Positions 7,413-16,105 are shown, counted from the first letter of the stretch. The stretch: 64,000 nt of DNA from JAUIIK01 sp963709995 (GCA_963709995.1 CAVPYN010000013.1:70787-134786); one strand, 5' to 3'. Made by a program: numbers and translations. Notes: generated by a model from the letters alone, not told the origin.

Positions 7413-9314
7413 CTACCCGCGCCTCACAACCCCAACCTTCACCCTCCCATCCCCGCTCTCGCGTAACGCGGCGTCTGCCTTGTCGAGATTGACGGCGGCG
7501 TTGATCAGGGCCATATGGGTGAAGGCCTGGGGGAAGTTGCCAAGAAACTCTCCATTAACCGGGTCGATCTCTTCGGAATAGAGGCCAAGGTCGTTCGCGT
7601 AGCCGATCAAGCGGGCGAAGAGATCGCGGGCCTCGTCGACGCGTCCGAGGAACGCCAGGTTGTCGACCATCCAGAAGGAGCAGATTGTAAAGGCCCCCTC
7701 CCCGCCGGGAAGACCGTCATCGGTTTCATCCACATGATAGCGGTATACCAGCCCGTCTCTCGTAAGCTGCTGTCTGATAGCGTCGATTGTGCCAACCATG
7801 CGCGGATCGCTGGCGTTGATGAAGTGGACCATCGGGAAGAGCAACGCGCTTGCGTCAAGCGCGTTGCTCTCGAATGCCTGGGTGAAGTATCCGAGTTCTT
7901 CGTTGTAGCCGCGTTCGAAGATCGTTGCTTTGATCTTGTTGCGCACCTCGCTCCAGCGCTCAACATCACCGGGAAGGTCGAACTCTCGCGCCAGGCGGCC
8001 GGCGCGCTGGAGAGCGACCCAGCACATGACTTTGGAGTGCACGAAATGTTGAGGACCGCCGCGCACCTCCCACAGCCCCTGATCCTTCTCCATCCAGACA
8101 TTGCAGACGTAGTCGGCGGCATCGCGCAGATTCTCCCACCGCCTGCCTTCAAGCTTGTCACTGTGGTCACTGTAGCGTTCGAGCGCTCCCCATACCGAGT
8201 AGAAGAGGTAGGCGGTGTCGAGGATTTCGCCATAGATGTCAAGCTGTTTTTGATCGTGCGCCCCGTTGCCGATACGGACCGGGCGGGAATCCCGGTAGCC
8301 AGAGAGATGATCGAGCGTCTCTTCCGTCAGCTCCTTCTCGCCACGGATACCGTACATGATCTGCAGTTCGCTGGCGTCGTGGGTGAAGCAGCGGTCGTGT
8401 ACCCAGTGCATGAAATCGTGCGCCTCGTCGTAGAAACCGATCAATCCGAAGGACCAGAGGGTCAGCGTGGCGTCGCGGATCCAGGTGTAGCGGTAGTCCC
8501 AGTTGCGTACGCCGCCGATCTCCTCCGGCAGCGAGGTCGTCGCCGCGGCGGCGATCGCCCCAGTTGGCCGGAAGGTCAGGAGTTTCAGGGTCAGCGCGCT
8601 TCTGATGACCATCTCTCGGTACATCCCGAAGTAGGGGCATTCATCGACCCAGCGCCGCCAGAAGTTGACCGCTTTGTTGATCTCTTGTCGAACCCATCCA
8701 TATGCCGGCATGGGACATCGTGAATCCGAGAGAATCGCGAAGAAGCGGTCTCCGGTCTTCATCGTGCGTCGGCTGCCAACCGTGGCCTCTCCCCGAATTT
8801 CCAGTGGCCAGTTGCTTATCAACCAGATGTCGCCGCTGTCATAGCTCCAGTGGGCGACGCCATTCGCCGGGAGATCCAGATTGGCCGGTTTACGGGCATA
8901 GTCTGGCGTCGCTTTGCAGACCATTTCGATGTCGACCGTCCCGCGGGTGCATTCGACCAGTCTGAAGATCTGATGTTCTGGCTCCTCTTCCCGGTCTCCG
9001 CTGGCCGGAACGGCGAAGCAGTCCGTTAGCTCGACGCTGCCGGTGGAGGTCGTGTAGTTGGTTCGCAAGACATTGCTGTCGTCGATGTAGCGCCGCCGGG
9101 CGGTAAAGCGGGTGGCGGGCTTTATCTGGAAGTAGCCGCCCAGTTGGGCATCGAGGATCTTAAGGAAGAATGGCGGGCTGTCGATGTGCGGCAAGGCGCA
9201 CCAGTCGATGCTTCCGTGGTTGCTGACCAGGGCCAGCCCACGGGTGTCGCCGATGATACCGTAGTCTGAGATTGGAACGTAGCCCTCTTCCCGGCCAGGT
9301 TTCCTGCTTGCCAT
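7413..9314 (-). CDS. glycoside hydrolase family 15 protein (trehalase/glucoamylase type)
   Basis: The intact 633-residue protein has the bacterial GH15 layout. The N-terminal beta-sandwich begins with IGDTRGLALVSNHGSIDWCA. The (alpha/alpha)6 barrel includes VRNWDYRYTWIRDAT (about residue 270), QKQLDIYGEILDTAYLF, VHSKVMCWVALQRA, and EGAFTICSFWMVDNLAF with the second catalytic glutamate. Close relatives include mycobacterial trehalases and glucan 1,4-alpha-glucosidases, so trehalose or alpha-glucan hydrolysis is likely. No signal peptide is present, so it should be cytosolic. The 402-codon plus-strand frame over it is a shadow. Confidence 0.9.
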   Translation of the reverse strand: MASRKPGREEGYVPISDYGIIGDTRGLALVSNHGSIDWCALPHIDSPPFFLKILDAQLGGYFQIKPATRFTARRRYIDDSNVLRTNYTTSTGSVELTDCFAVPASGDREEEPEHQIFRLVECTRGTVDIEMVCKATPDYARKPANLDLPANGVAHWSYDSGDIWLISNWPLEIRGEATVGSRRTMKTGDRFFAILSDSRCPMPAYGWVRQEINKAVNFWRRWVDECPYFGMYREMVIRSALTLKLLTFRPTGAIAAAATTSLPEEIGGVRNWDYRYTWIRDATLTLWSFGLIGFYDEAHDFMHWVHDRCFTHDASELQIMYGIRGEKELTEETLDHLSGYRDSRPVRIGNGAHDQKQLDIYGEILDTAYLFYSVWGALERYSDHSDKLEGRRWENLRDAADYVCNVWMEKDQGLWEVRGGPQHFVHSKVMCWVALQRAGRLAREFDLPGDVERWSEVRNKIKATIFERGYNEELGYFTQAFESNALDASALLFPMVHFINASDPRMVGTIDAIRQQLTRDGLVYRYHVDETDDGLPGGEGAFTICSFWMVDNLAFLGRVDEARDLFARLIGYANDLGLYSEEIDPVNGEFLGNFPQAFTHMALINAAVNLDKADAALRESGDGRVKVGVVRRG

Positions 9315-9405
9315 GTGGCTCCTTTGCGTTGACCTGTGCGCCGGGTGCCGTCTCTAGAAGATCGTAACAGCAACGCGATCTCGATGATGCCAGATTCAAG
9401 GCCGG

Positions 9406-10644
9406 CTACGATGTCCCCTCTGGTCGAGTCAGCCAGAGCATGAGCGCTGACGAAAATGCGAAGAGCGGCAGGACGAGCCCGAGCAGTTGGTAGCCGCCAA
9501 GCCCGATCAACGCTCCGCCAAGCAGGGTTCCCAGTGCGGCGCCCAGCGTGATGATCGAAGCATTGAGGACCATCGTCGTCGCCGATCCCGCCGGCGACTC
9601 ATCGGCCAGCAGGGTCGTGAAGGCGACCCGGCCGATACCGCCAACAGCGGTCAGGGTGGCGAGCAGGGCGATCGATGCGTACGGGCCAAGCCCGAGAACG
9701 AGAATCGATGCCCAGAGCAGGCCAATGCTGACCGTTGAGGCTATGAAGACAGGAATCAGACGAAACCCGCCCAGCCTGCCGCCACCGATGACGCTACCGA
9801 TGAAGAAGCCGGAACCGGTTGCCATATAGCCGAAGCCGATCTCGCTGGTCGTAAATCCGAGTTCGTCCTCAAGGAACGCGCCGAGATAGGTGAACGGGCC
9901 GGTCCAGGCTATTGCCTGGAGCAGCGATGCGCTGAAGAAGAGGACCATCTTGTGATCCTCAAGCAGGGGCAGATAAGCCCGGGCGATTCCACGCACTCTC
10001 GGGCGGCGAGAATCTGGCGCTGCCTGGTCTCGCTCGAAGGTCAGCGCGAATGCCACAAACGCGACGAGCGAGGCAATCGCGACGAAACCGAACGCGCTGC
10101 GCCAGGAGAGAATCGCTGCGATCGAGGTGAGCAGCGGCGCGCCAACCACCGCTCCTGCTGCGACGGTTGCCGTGATGATACTCAAGGCGCGCCGCCGTGC
10201 GGGTCCGCTGAACCGAGAGCCTGCAACAGCCAGCGGGACACCAGAGGCGATCGACCCACCGATGCCACCGATCATCCGGCTGATGAAGATCGCTGCGAAA
10301 CTGGGCGCGAATGCCGTTCCCGCAGCGCTGAGAAAAGTCGCCACCAGGCCGAACAGGATCATCCGCCGGTGGCCGAGGTGGTCGGCGAGTGGGCCAACCA
10401 ACAGCCCGCCGAAGGCAGTCATTAGAAACGTTGCCGTCGCGATCTGCCCGAGCACCGGGACACTGACGCCGATATCCTCGCTGATCGATGGCAGGAATGG
10501 TCCGAGGGCGAATCCGTTGAGCAGGCCAACGAACGACGTCAGCGCGAGTGGAGTCAGTACGCCGATCTGGAGTTCTGCGGACGGTTCTTCCTTGGATTGT
10601 GCTTGTCGGGTTGAACTAGGCCGTCTGGCTACGCGTATCCTCAT
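9406..10644 (-). CDS. MFS transporter (DHA1-like)
   Basis: From ATG 10644 the protein has 412 residues and about 12 hydrophobic segments. It shows the major-facilitator signature between helices 2 and 3 (GPLADHLGHRRMILFG) and the central loop near FERDQAAPDSRRPRVRG. Members export drugs or metabolites; the substrate cannot be assigned. An upstream in-frame ATG at 10743 would add a non-hydrophobic leader and is less likely. It follows the GH15 gene on the same strand after a 92-bp gap, so cotranscription is possible. Confidence 0.85.
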   Translation of the reverse strand: MRIRVARRPSSTRQAQSKEEPSAELQIGVLTPLALTSFVGLLNGFALGPFLPSISEDIGVSVPVLGQIATATFLMTAFGGLLVGPLADHLGHRRMILFGLVATFLSAAGTAFAPSFAAIFISRMIGGIGGSIASGVPLAVAGSRFSGPARRRALSIITATVAAGAVVGAPLLTSIAAILSWRSAFGFVAIASLVAFVAFALTFERDQAAPDSRRPRVRGIARAYLPLLEDHKMVLFFSASLLQAIAWTGPFTYLGAFLEDELGFTTSEIGFGYMATGSGFFIGSVIGGGRLGGFRLIPVFIASTVSIGLLWASILVLGLGPYASIALLATLTAVGGIGRVAFTTLLADESPAGSATTMVLNASIITLGAALGTLLGGALIGLGGYQLLGLVLPLFAFSSALMLWLTRPEGTS

Positions 10645-10800
10645 GCTGCCATCGTAGCAACGTGTGGAAGAACCGACCTGGCCGGAAGCTGGCAAGTGGA
10701 GAGACCAGCATGCTTCGAAGGCGCGTGCTGGTCTTATCTTCACCGCCGATCTGTGGGTATTGACCCTGTCTCCTGGGCGAAACGAGATGTCGCCCGTTTG

Positions 10801-11304
10801 TCAGTACTTGGCGCAGACGACGTTCACACCGGCGGCTCTCGGGTCGGTGCTTGGATTGTTCGCCACGACGTGCCAACCAGCCCCGTTATCTGTACGGACA
10901 CTGTCCATGATCACAATATCCGTCCAACCGTTGGTTACGAATCCTCCTCCGGTTGCAACATATCCTACCGGGCAGTACGCGTCACCCGCAGCGGTCGATC
11001 CTGCCGGGATAATGATGGTTTCTGAAGCCGTTGTGGTCTCTCCAACGCCATGTGTATCGGTGTCCGCAGCCGACCAACTCACCTTTGACTCGATCGGCGT
11101 GCAATTGATCGCGCCAGCGGGATTCATCCGCACCCCGCCGGTATAGCCGTTGACGCAAGCTTCGATGTCCGCGGCTGGAGCGGCCGATCCACCCCACGGA
11201 CGGGCAAGCATGCCCGCGCCAAATGCGCCGCAGGCAATGAGCGCGATGAAGAGCACATGGACGAGCCGGATCGACAATCGTTTGCTCGTGATAGATTCAA
11301 CCAT
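10801..11304 (-). CDS. exported protein with N-terminal hydrophobic anchor, function unknown
   Basis: From ATG 11304 the product has 167 residues. A basic start (ITSKRLSIRLVH) leads to a hydrophobic stretch (VLFIALIACGAFGAGMLA), then an extracytoplasmic domain with four cysteines. The segment ADIEACVNGYTGGVRMNPAG closely resembles the post-signal segment of the collagen-like protein at 36341-36869 (VLFCVNGYTTYVRF), and both end in VxVVCA followed by one to three residues. They are paralogues with shared cysteine-bearing ends and different middles. The GDAYCPVGYVATGGGF stretch parallels SCEEGEVAVGGGYYV in the other copy. No enzymatic motif is visible. Confidence 0.7.
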   Translation of the reverse strand: MVESITSKRLSIRLVHVLFIALIACGAFGAGMLARPWGGSAAPAADIEACVNGYTGGVRMNPAGAINCTPIESKVSWSAADTDTHGVGETTTASETIIIPAGSTAAGDAYCPVGYVATGGGFVTNGWTDIVIMDSVRTDNGAGWHVVANNPSTDPRAAGVNVVCAKY

Positions 11305-11756
11305 TGGAGCCTCGTTCCTTTCGATTTCATACACTAGCCAACACTCTCCAACAGCCGGCTCGAACCTCGGCACCTGAATCGGAACGCCGTCCGAGGCTGG
11401 CCATCACGACCTTCAACGTGCCCAGACATCGAGATCTCGATCTGTTGTGACGGGAGCATAGTTCCTGCGCTGCCTGCCCACAAGAGGAAGATGTGAATAA
11501 GAGAGAGGTCGTTCATCCGGGTGCTCACAGATCGAGCGAGTGCCCTGGGCGGCAACCTGGACTCTCGATCATGGTCTGGGTAGTTGCCGTGAGGAATCCG
11601 GGAAACCACATCTGGGTCGTGAATTTCCTGGATGGCCGGCTCTCGGACCGGTCGTTGCCAGCGTTCGAGGGATTGGCGCATCATTTCCGGGCCGTCGAGC
11701 GTGTTCCGTCATCGTGGCTTGCCTTCCGGCGTAGGTTTCTGGATATTCTGACTGAT
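11305..11756. other. 452-bp stretch without a convincing gene, containing a Tn5 mosaic-end-like sequence
   Basis: I find no supported gene here; frames on both strands lack family motifs. At 11489-11507 the sequence AGATGTGAATAAGAGAGAG matches the 19-base Tn5/Nextera mosaic end (AGATGTGTATAAGAGACAG) at 17 of 19 positions, and the minus-strand translation contains the telltale LSLIHI. It could be a library-adapter remnant at a mis-join, a real IS50-like end, or a coincidence. Confidence 0.5.
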
Positions 11757-12050
11757 TCAGGTCTCACAGTCGGCGCCGTAGACGATCCGCCCTCTGACGA
11801 CAGTCATCCGCACTTGAATGTCGCGCAGGTCATGGTGAGCCACAGTCAGTGGATCGTCCGACAACACCGTCAGATCGGCCCACTTGCCCGGCGCGATCGT
11901 GCCTTTGCGATCTTCGTCGAAGCTGGCGTGGATGCCTGCAGAGCAACCATGGAGCGGATCGCTCCTACCGGCCTGAACCACATACCCTGCACTGGCATCT
12001 ATCCCTCGAGCGTGGCGCGCTTCAGGGCGCGTGCGCTTATTTTCATATCT
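11757..12050 (-). pseudogene. C-terminal remnant of a YtcJ-like amidohydrolase
   Basis: Minus-strand codons 11950-11757 encode the family C-terminus (FDEDRKGTIAPGKWADLTVL, then an SDDPLT segment and IQVRMTVVRGRIVYGADCET), which completes the beta-sandwich of composite-domain amidohydrolases. Upstream, only about 30 degenerate codons can be followed (GIDASAGYVVQAGRS), with a frame change and an in-frame stop near 12010. No metal-binding barrel is present. This is a truncated relic, not a sequencing artefact, because nearly 500 residues of the family are missing. Confidence 0.66.
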
Positions 12051-12077
12051 TGTTGATGCCAGTCAGGTTTGCCTCGA

Positions 12078-12641
12078 TCATTCGACCTTCGGAACGGTTG
12101 CTGGCGGGTCTTGGCCGACGAGCCCGTCGACCGATTCTCGAATCAGGTCGGCGTGGCCATTGTGCCGGGCGTACTCCTCGATCATGTTCAGGAGGATATA
12201 GCGCAGGCTGGGCATCTCACCGTTCGGGCCCGAGCTTCTCCGTCCCAGATCGCCGCCTGCCAGCGCCCCGTTGAACCGGGCACGGGAGTGGGTGACGGCC
12301 TCACGCCAACGGGCGTAGAGGTCTTCGGGAGTGTCCTCGGCTGCGGTACGCCAGTCCCAATCACCATCAGTTTCCCAGTCGACGCCGTTCCAAGGTGGCA
12401 GCTGCTGCTCTCCGCAGAGCCATTCGGTCGACATATCATTCTCGAAGCGGGCCAGGTGTTTCAGCATTCCACCGAGCGTCATCGCGGATGGGCTGAGGGG
12501 CGTATTCAGCCCCGCTGGGTTCAGACCTCCACATTTCCATGCGAACGTCGCCCGCTGGCGCTCCAGAAACCCCAATAGCGTGGCAGCTTCGTCGCCGTCG
12601 ATGGGGGGATCTCGATTGAGTTCGTCAGACTGGCCGGTCAT
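12078..12641 (-). CDS. DinB-superfamily (DUF664-like) protein
   Basis: The ATG at 12641 (GAGGAG upstream) gives 187 residues. The DinB four-helix bundle is seen in LGGMLKHLARFENDMSTEWL (first metal His in the KHLARFE helix) and in YILLNMIEEYARHNGHADLI, whose His pair completes the usual three-histidine site. Members include mycothiol- and bacillithiol-dependent transferases. The gene begins one base after the stop of the next DinB gene, so the three are an operon read from 13713 downward. Confidence 0.82.
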   Translation of the reverse strand: MTGQSDELNRDPPIDGDEAATLLGFLERQRATFAWKCGGLNPAGLNTPLSPSAMTLGGMLKHLARFENDMSTEWLCGEQQLPPWNGVDWETDGDWDWRTAAEDTPEDLYARWREAVTHSRARFNGALAGGDLGRRSSGPNGEMPSLRYILLNMIEEYARHNGHADLIRESVDGLVGQDPPATVPKVE

Positions 12642-12642
12642 A

Positions 12643-13170
12643 TTAATGTGCCACTCCTCTCTGGGTGACATCAGGTTTGATAGCCGCTACTGCAGCAGCT
12701 GTACTCGCGATCTGCCGGTAGTGCGAGCGTTCGTGACGAGCCAGCCGCTCGGCGAAGTTCAGTACCGTGCGGTCGATCGTCCTGCCGACGCTCGTCACCA
12801 CGGCAGCGCGGGACCACCCGTCGGGGGGCAGGGCGTCCAGGGTCGCCAGCAGATCCTCGCGTTGGGCGACGAAAGCGTCAAACGATGGTCGAAACTCCAG
12901 ATCGGGATAGTCCGTCTGCGCGATCCAGATGCGGGGACTGACGGCCCGGATAGCTGGTCTATCTTCGGCGAGGATCCTCGCGATGTAGTCGCCCCACAGG
13001 TCGGCGCAGCAGCGCAGGTGCGCCAGCACATCGTTCAGCGACCACTCGTCGGGCTCCGGCGCAGCCCGCAGTTGTTCTGATTCCAGCCTGGCGGTCAGTT
13101 CCGTGATGCGCCGGGGTGTTTTGGCCAGGTGGCTCAGAATCTTTTCGGTCGAGAGCGGTTTGTCGGTCAT
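12643..13170 (-). CDS. DinB-family protein
   Basis: This 175-residue protein has the DinB_2 pattern: EWSLNDVLAHLRCCADLW provides the first helix His, the centre carries a conserved PAIRAVSPRIWIAQTDYPDL loop, and LARHERSHYRQIASTAA carries the HExxHxxQ-like second metal motif. It is probably a metal-dependent hydrolase or thiol transferase of unknown substrate. It is the middle gene of the tandem array, 45 bp after the ClbS-like gene and one base before the DUF664-like gene. Confidence 0.85.
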   Translation of the reverse strand: MTDKPLSTEKILSHLAKTPRRITELTARLESEQLRAAPEPDEWSLNDVLAHLRCCADLWGDYIARILAEDRPAIRAVSPRIWIAQTDYPDLEFRPSFDAFVAQREDLLATLDALPPDGWSRAAVVTSVGRTIDRTVLNFAERLARHERSHYRQIASTAAAVAAIKPDVTQRGVAH

Positions 13171-13215
13171 ACGGTTTCGCCTGTCGTGTGGGCTGCGAGC
13201 GTTGGGGCCGTGGGA

Positions 13216-13713
13216 CTAGCGCGTTCGAAGCCACTCGCGCAGCGGCGGTTCGTGTTCATCGTGGAGGTGGCCGAAAAAGTCCGCTTCGATGAGCGCTTTA
13301 CCCCCCATCGCCTCGTAACGCCCCGGTGTCAACAGATTCTCCTCCAGCATCGTCGTGACCAGCTCGACGAACCGCTCGTATGATCGGTCGACGCTGGCCA
13401 GGACGTCAGCAAGGGGGCGATTGCTGTGCAGGTCCCGGATCCAGGCGTTGATCTCTTCCCAGTTGCCTTCCTCGTCCTCGTCGCCCATCTCGGCTGGCCA
13501 GGGTACTGGCGGAGGATCGCCCGCTGGACCAGCCTCCATTCGATCGAGCATCCTTTCCTGCCAAAACAGGAGGTGGCCGGCGAGGTCCTTAAAGGTCCAA
13601 TCACCCATCGGTCCGGGTTCCTCCATCCGGTCGTCGCCAACCTCATCCAGTAGCTCATTCCAAGCGGCTCGTTCGGTGTGAATTTCCTCTATCAGCTCAT
13701 CGCGCGTCTTCAC
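13216..13713 (-). CDS. ClbS/DfsB-type (DUF1706-like) DinB-superfamily protein
   Basis: The 165-residue protein starts with TRDELIEEIHTERAAWNELL and has the GDWTFKDLAGHLLFWQERML helix with its conserved histidine, then a DFFGHLHDEHEPPLREWL ending that supplies further histidines. That organisation is typical of the ClbS/DfsB four-helix-bundle group, some members of which protect cells against a genotoxin by hydrolysing it. Substrate here is unknown. It is first in a three-gene DinB-superfamily operon and lies just downstream of a broken fourth copy. Confidence 0.8.
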   Translation of the reverse strand: MKTRDELIEEIHTERAAWNELLDEVGDDRMEEPGPMGDWTFKDLAGHLLFWQERMLDRMEAGPAGDPPPVPWPAEMGDEDEEGNWEEINAWIRDLHSNRPLADVLASVDRSYERFVELVTTMLEENLLTPGRYEAMGGKALIEADFFGHLHDEHEPPLREWLRTR

Positions 13714-13722
13714 TGTTCCTCT

Positions 13723-13973
13723 TTACACATCCACCGACGGATGGCGTGACGTGACGTCCCAGAGGGCAGGATCGATCTCGTCCGTAGTTCGCTGCTCCAT
13801 CACTCGCGTCCAGAAGTCGGTATTGATGATCATGTGATTGAGCGTCGCGCGCAGGGTCCAGTTCCGATATCGAACTCCCGGTCAAACTGTTCTGCACTGA
13901 GATGTCGGCTTGTGTCCAGTGGCTGTGCGGTGGCCCACCTGTCACGCTCCAGGAGACGGTCAATGAGATTCAA
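13723..13973 (-). pseudogene. frameshifted, shortened DinB-family remnant
   Basis: Reading from a TTG at 13973, NLIDRLLERDRWATAQPLDT and RHLSAEQFDREFDIG give a recognisable DinB N-terminus. Around 13850 the frame changes and the next frame continues with TLNHMIINTDFWTRVMEQRT and DPALWDVTSRHPSVDV to a TAA at 13723. The conserved C-terminal His helix of the family is absent, so besides the frameshift the gene is short (about 83 codons against 150 or more). It extends the tandem DinB array to four copies. Confidence 0.6.
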
Positions 13974-14217
13974 TTGTCAGACTCCCGATAGTACGTACAT
14001 CGCACAAATGTTCTTGGTCAGTATAGAAAAGGCAGCTGTGCTTGACAAGCAGTCAGGCTCGGCTGCCTCAGTAAGAGCATCGAGTTGGGGAACGAAGAGG
14101 CCAACTCGATGCTCTTACTGAGGGTACTAGCGACCGTTTCATCGGTGACTGCGACGGCGCCGAAAACACTGCGGCGTTGGCCGAACTCCTGGCCAATCCG
14201 CATTGCCCAGCTGGCCG
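13974..14217. other. non-coding interval with a perfect long hairpin
   Basis: I see no gene in these 244 bp. The only structure is the 23-bp inverted repeat at 14066-14123, listed separately. The rest separates two decayed genes (the DinB fragment and the BBE-domain fragment). Confidence 0.5.
14066..14123. repeat. perfect 23-bp inverted repeat (hairpin) with 12-base loop
   Basis: The arm CTCAGTAAGAGCATCGAGTT (inside 14066-14088) is repeated as its exact reverse complement at 14101-14123, leaving GGAACGAAGAGG as the loop. Twenty-three perfect pairs with mixed base composition is much longer than usual intrinsic terminators, and no T tract follows on either strand. It might be a miniature-element end pair, a protein-binding palindrome, or a strong bidirectional terminator for the BBE remnant (stop at 14218, minus). 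Confidence 0.8.
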
Positions 14218-14790
14218 TCAGGTCGGTTGAACACTGTAGTTGCTTTGGAAGGCGTTCGATGGATCCCAGACTTCCTTCAGCCTAACGATTCGCTCGTAGT
14301 TCTCACCGTATGCACTCGGGACACGTTCGGCTTCGTCGTCAGCAATTGGATTGACGTACGCGTCGCCCGTTGCGTGAGCCGACATAGCATCCTGGAATTC
14401 GGACGCCCAGCCGATGACCACGTCGTCGTTCGAGGCATTCATCCAGCCGGCGATGCAGTGAAAGCCGAAACCTGTGTCCCTGCCGCCCTTTGGGTCGAAG
14501 TAGGCCGCAGTGAACTCTCCGACGATGTTGGGCAGGTACTGCACCATGGTATCGAGGGCGCCATCCGAGAGTGATTCGAGGTTGTGTGCCTTCGAGAGGT
14601 AATGTTGGCCCCTGGGCAGGTTGGCGTCAAAGACCTGCTGAACCTCGACGTAGGCGCTTGGTCCAACGAAGTCCAGGATCGGCTCGCCGAGTTCCCTCAG
14701 CGGCTGCACGAATGCGATCGCGCTTGGATCGTGGTGGAGGAGAACGAAGTCAATGACTGGCTGGCATGTGTTTCTTCGGGAAACGCTTCA
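14218..14790 (-). pseudogene. C-terminal fragment of an FAD-linked (BBE-domain) oxidase
   Basis: About 180 codons can be read from roughly 14790 to a TGA at 14218. VIDFVLLHHDPSAIAFVQPL and FVGPSAYVEVQQVFDANLPR lead to the berberine-bridge C-terminal motif, here NYERIVRLKEVWDPSNAFQS (usual form NYxRLxxxKxxYDPxNxF). The whole N-terminal FAD_binding_4 domain is missing and an in-frame stop lies just upstream, so the gene is a truncation. A 163-codon frame starting at 14709 remains open but could not bind FAD. Confidence 0.7.
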
Positions 14791-14902
14791 ATTGGAGGAA
14801 CGCGGAAACAGAATGGATAGCACTGGTGTTCGGAAACCTGTCAATGTTGATGACCTTGATCGGGTTCGGGCGCGAGACCAACGCCGTCTAAACCCAGATC
14901 CG

Positions 14903-16105
14903 TCAGCGTCGAGATTGATCTTCAAGGTGATCGATCACGTCGCGAAGAGCATCGATGCCCGCGAGAGTGTTCTGGGCCCCACCCGCAAATGAGAGCCGCA
15001 ACCAGCCCTCACCGGATGGACCGTAGAAGGTCCCCGGCGTCAGAACGACGCCGCACTCGTCTAGCAATCGCTCTGCAAGCTCCCGGCTGCTTACTCCGTA
15101 CCTGCGAAAGTCGACGTAGACGTAGAACGCGCCTTCGGGCTTAAGCCAGCGCAGATCGGAAATCCCGGCGAGCCGCTCTTCGACCGCCGCCAAACGCTCG
15201 TCGTAGATCTGTCGTTGCTCCTCGATGCATTCCTGCGGCCCGGTCAACGCCGCGACGCCCGCCGCCTGGACGAAGGGCGCGGCGAGCCGTCCGGTCGCCA
15301 TCGAGAGGCGTTCAAAGCGCTCGATGACCTCCGCTGGTGCGACGTTGTAGCCCAGCCGCCAGCCAGTCATCCGGTAGCTCTTCGAGAAGCTAAAGACGCT
15401 GATGGTGTGGGCGGCGAAGGCCGGATCGAGTGCGACGATGCTGATGTGCCGGTGTGGCTCGTAGGTCAGATGCTCGAAGACCTCGTCGGAGATGATCGTC
15501 AGGTCGTGGTCGACCGCGATCTCCCCGATTATCCGTAGCTCTTCTTTGTCCATCACCGCCCCGCTCGGGGCGGATGGTGTGTTGATCAGGATCGCGTGAG
15601 TTTGATCTGTGAGTGTGGTCTCAATGGCCTCGCGGTTCCAGCGTAGCTGCCCGTCCACGAACTGGAGCGGCGCAAATCTCGGTTCAGCCCCAACGACGCT
15701 GATCGCGTCGATGAAGGGCCCGTAGGTGGGATCGCTGACGACGACTTCGTCACCTGGTTGTGTCACCGCCTGGAGCGCCAGCAATATCCCCATCGCGCTG
15801 CCGTTGGTGACGAAGATCTCCCGTTTGGGATCGACCGTCAGGTCATTGTAACGCTCCAGCTTGGCGGCGATTGCCGTATGGAGTTCGGGGGCGCCGCGTG
15901 ACGGTGCGTAGCGGGTTTGTCCACCTTCGAGCGCCGCCATCCCAGCTTCAACGATGTGTTGCGGTGTCGGTAGGTCCGATTCCCCGAGAACGAGCGGATA
16001 GACTGGCAGCCCGGCCGCAACCCTCGCTTCCGCCAATGATTGGAAGTGCAGGACCTCATCGGCCTGAAACGCCAGGGCTCGCCGATTCACCTCGCTCGAC
16101 CTCAT
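14903..16105 (-). CDS. pyridoxal-phosphate aminotransferase, class I/II
   Basis: The intact 400-residue protein is a fold-type I aminotransferase of the AspC/AspB group. It shows TRYAPSRGAPELHTAIAAKL near residue 60, the NTPSAPSGAVMDKEEL loop, the cofactor Asp in ISDEVFEHLTYEPH, the Schiff-base Lys in FSFSKSYRMTGWRLGY, and the C-terminal Arg in GWLRLSFAGG. Aspartate, aromatic or branched amino acids are all possible donors. It stands alone, followed by the BBE-domain remnant. Confidence 0.9.
   Translation of the reverse strand: MRSSEVNRRALAFQADEVLHFQSLAEARVAAGLPVYPLVLGESDLPTPQHIVEAGMAALEGGQTRYAPSRGAPELHTAIAAKLERYNDLTVDPKREIFVTNGSAMGILLALQAVTQPGDEVVVSDPTYGPFIDAISVVGAEPRFAPLQFVDGQLRWNREAIETTLTDQTHAILINTPSAPSGAVMDKEELRIIGEIAVDHDLTIISDEVFEHLTYEPHRHISIVALDPAFAAHTISVFSFSKSYRMTGWRLGYNVAPAEVIERFERLSMATGRLAAPFVQAAGVAALTGPQECIEEQRQIYDERLAAVEERLAGISDLRWLKPEGAFYVYVDFRRYGVSSRELAERLLDECGVVLTPGTFYGPSGEGWLRLSFAGGAQNTLAGIDALRDVIDHLEDQSRR

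Noticed and set aside
7515..8723. 402-codon plus-strand open frame
   Set aside because: It is a shadow of the GH15 gene, which has complete catalytic motifs on the minus strand.
11493..12056. 187-codon plus-strand open frame
   Set aside because: It overlaps the minus-strand amidohydrolase remnant and the mosaic-end-like sequence; no family resemblance.
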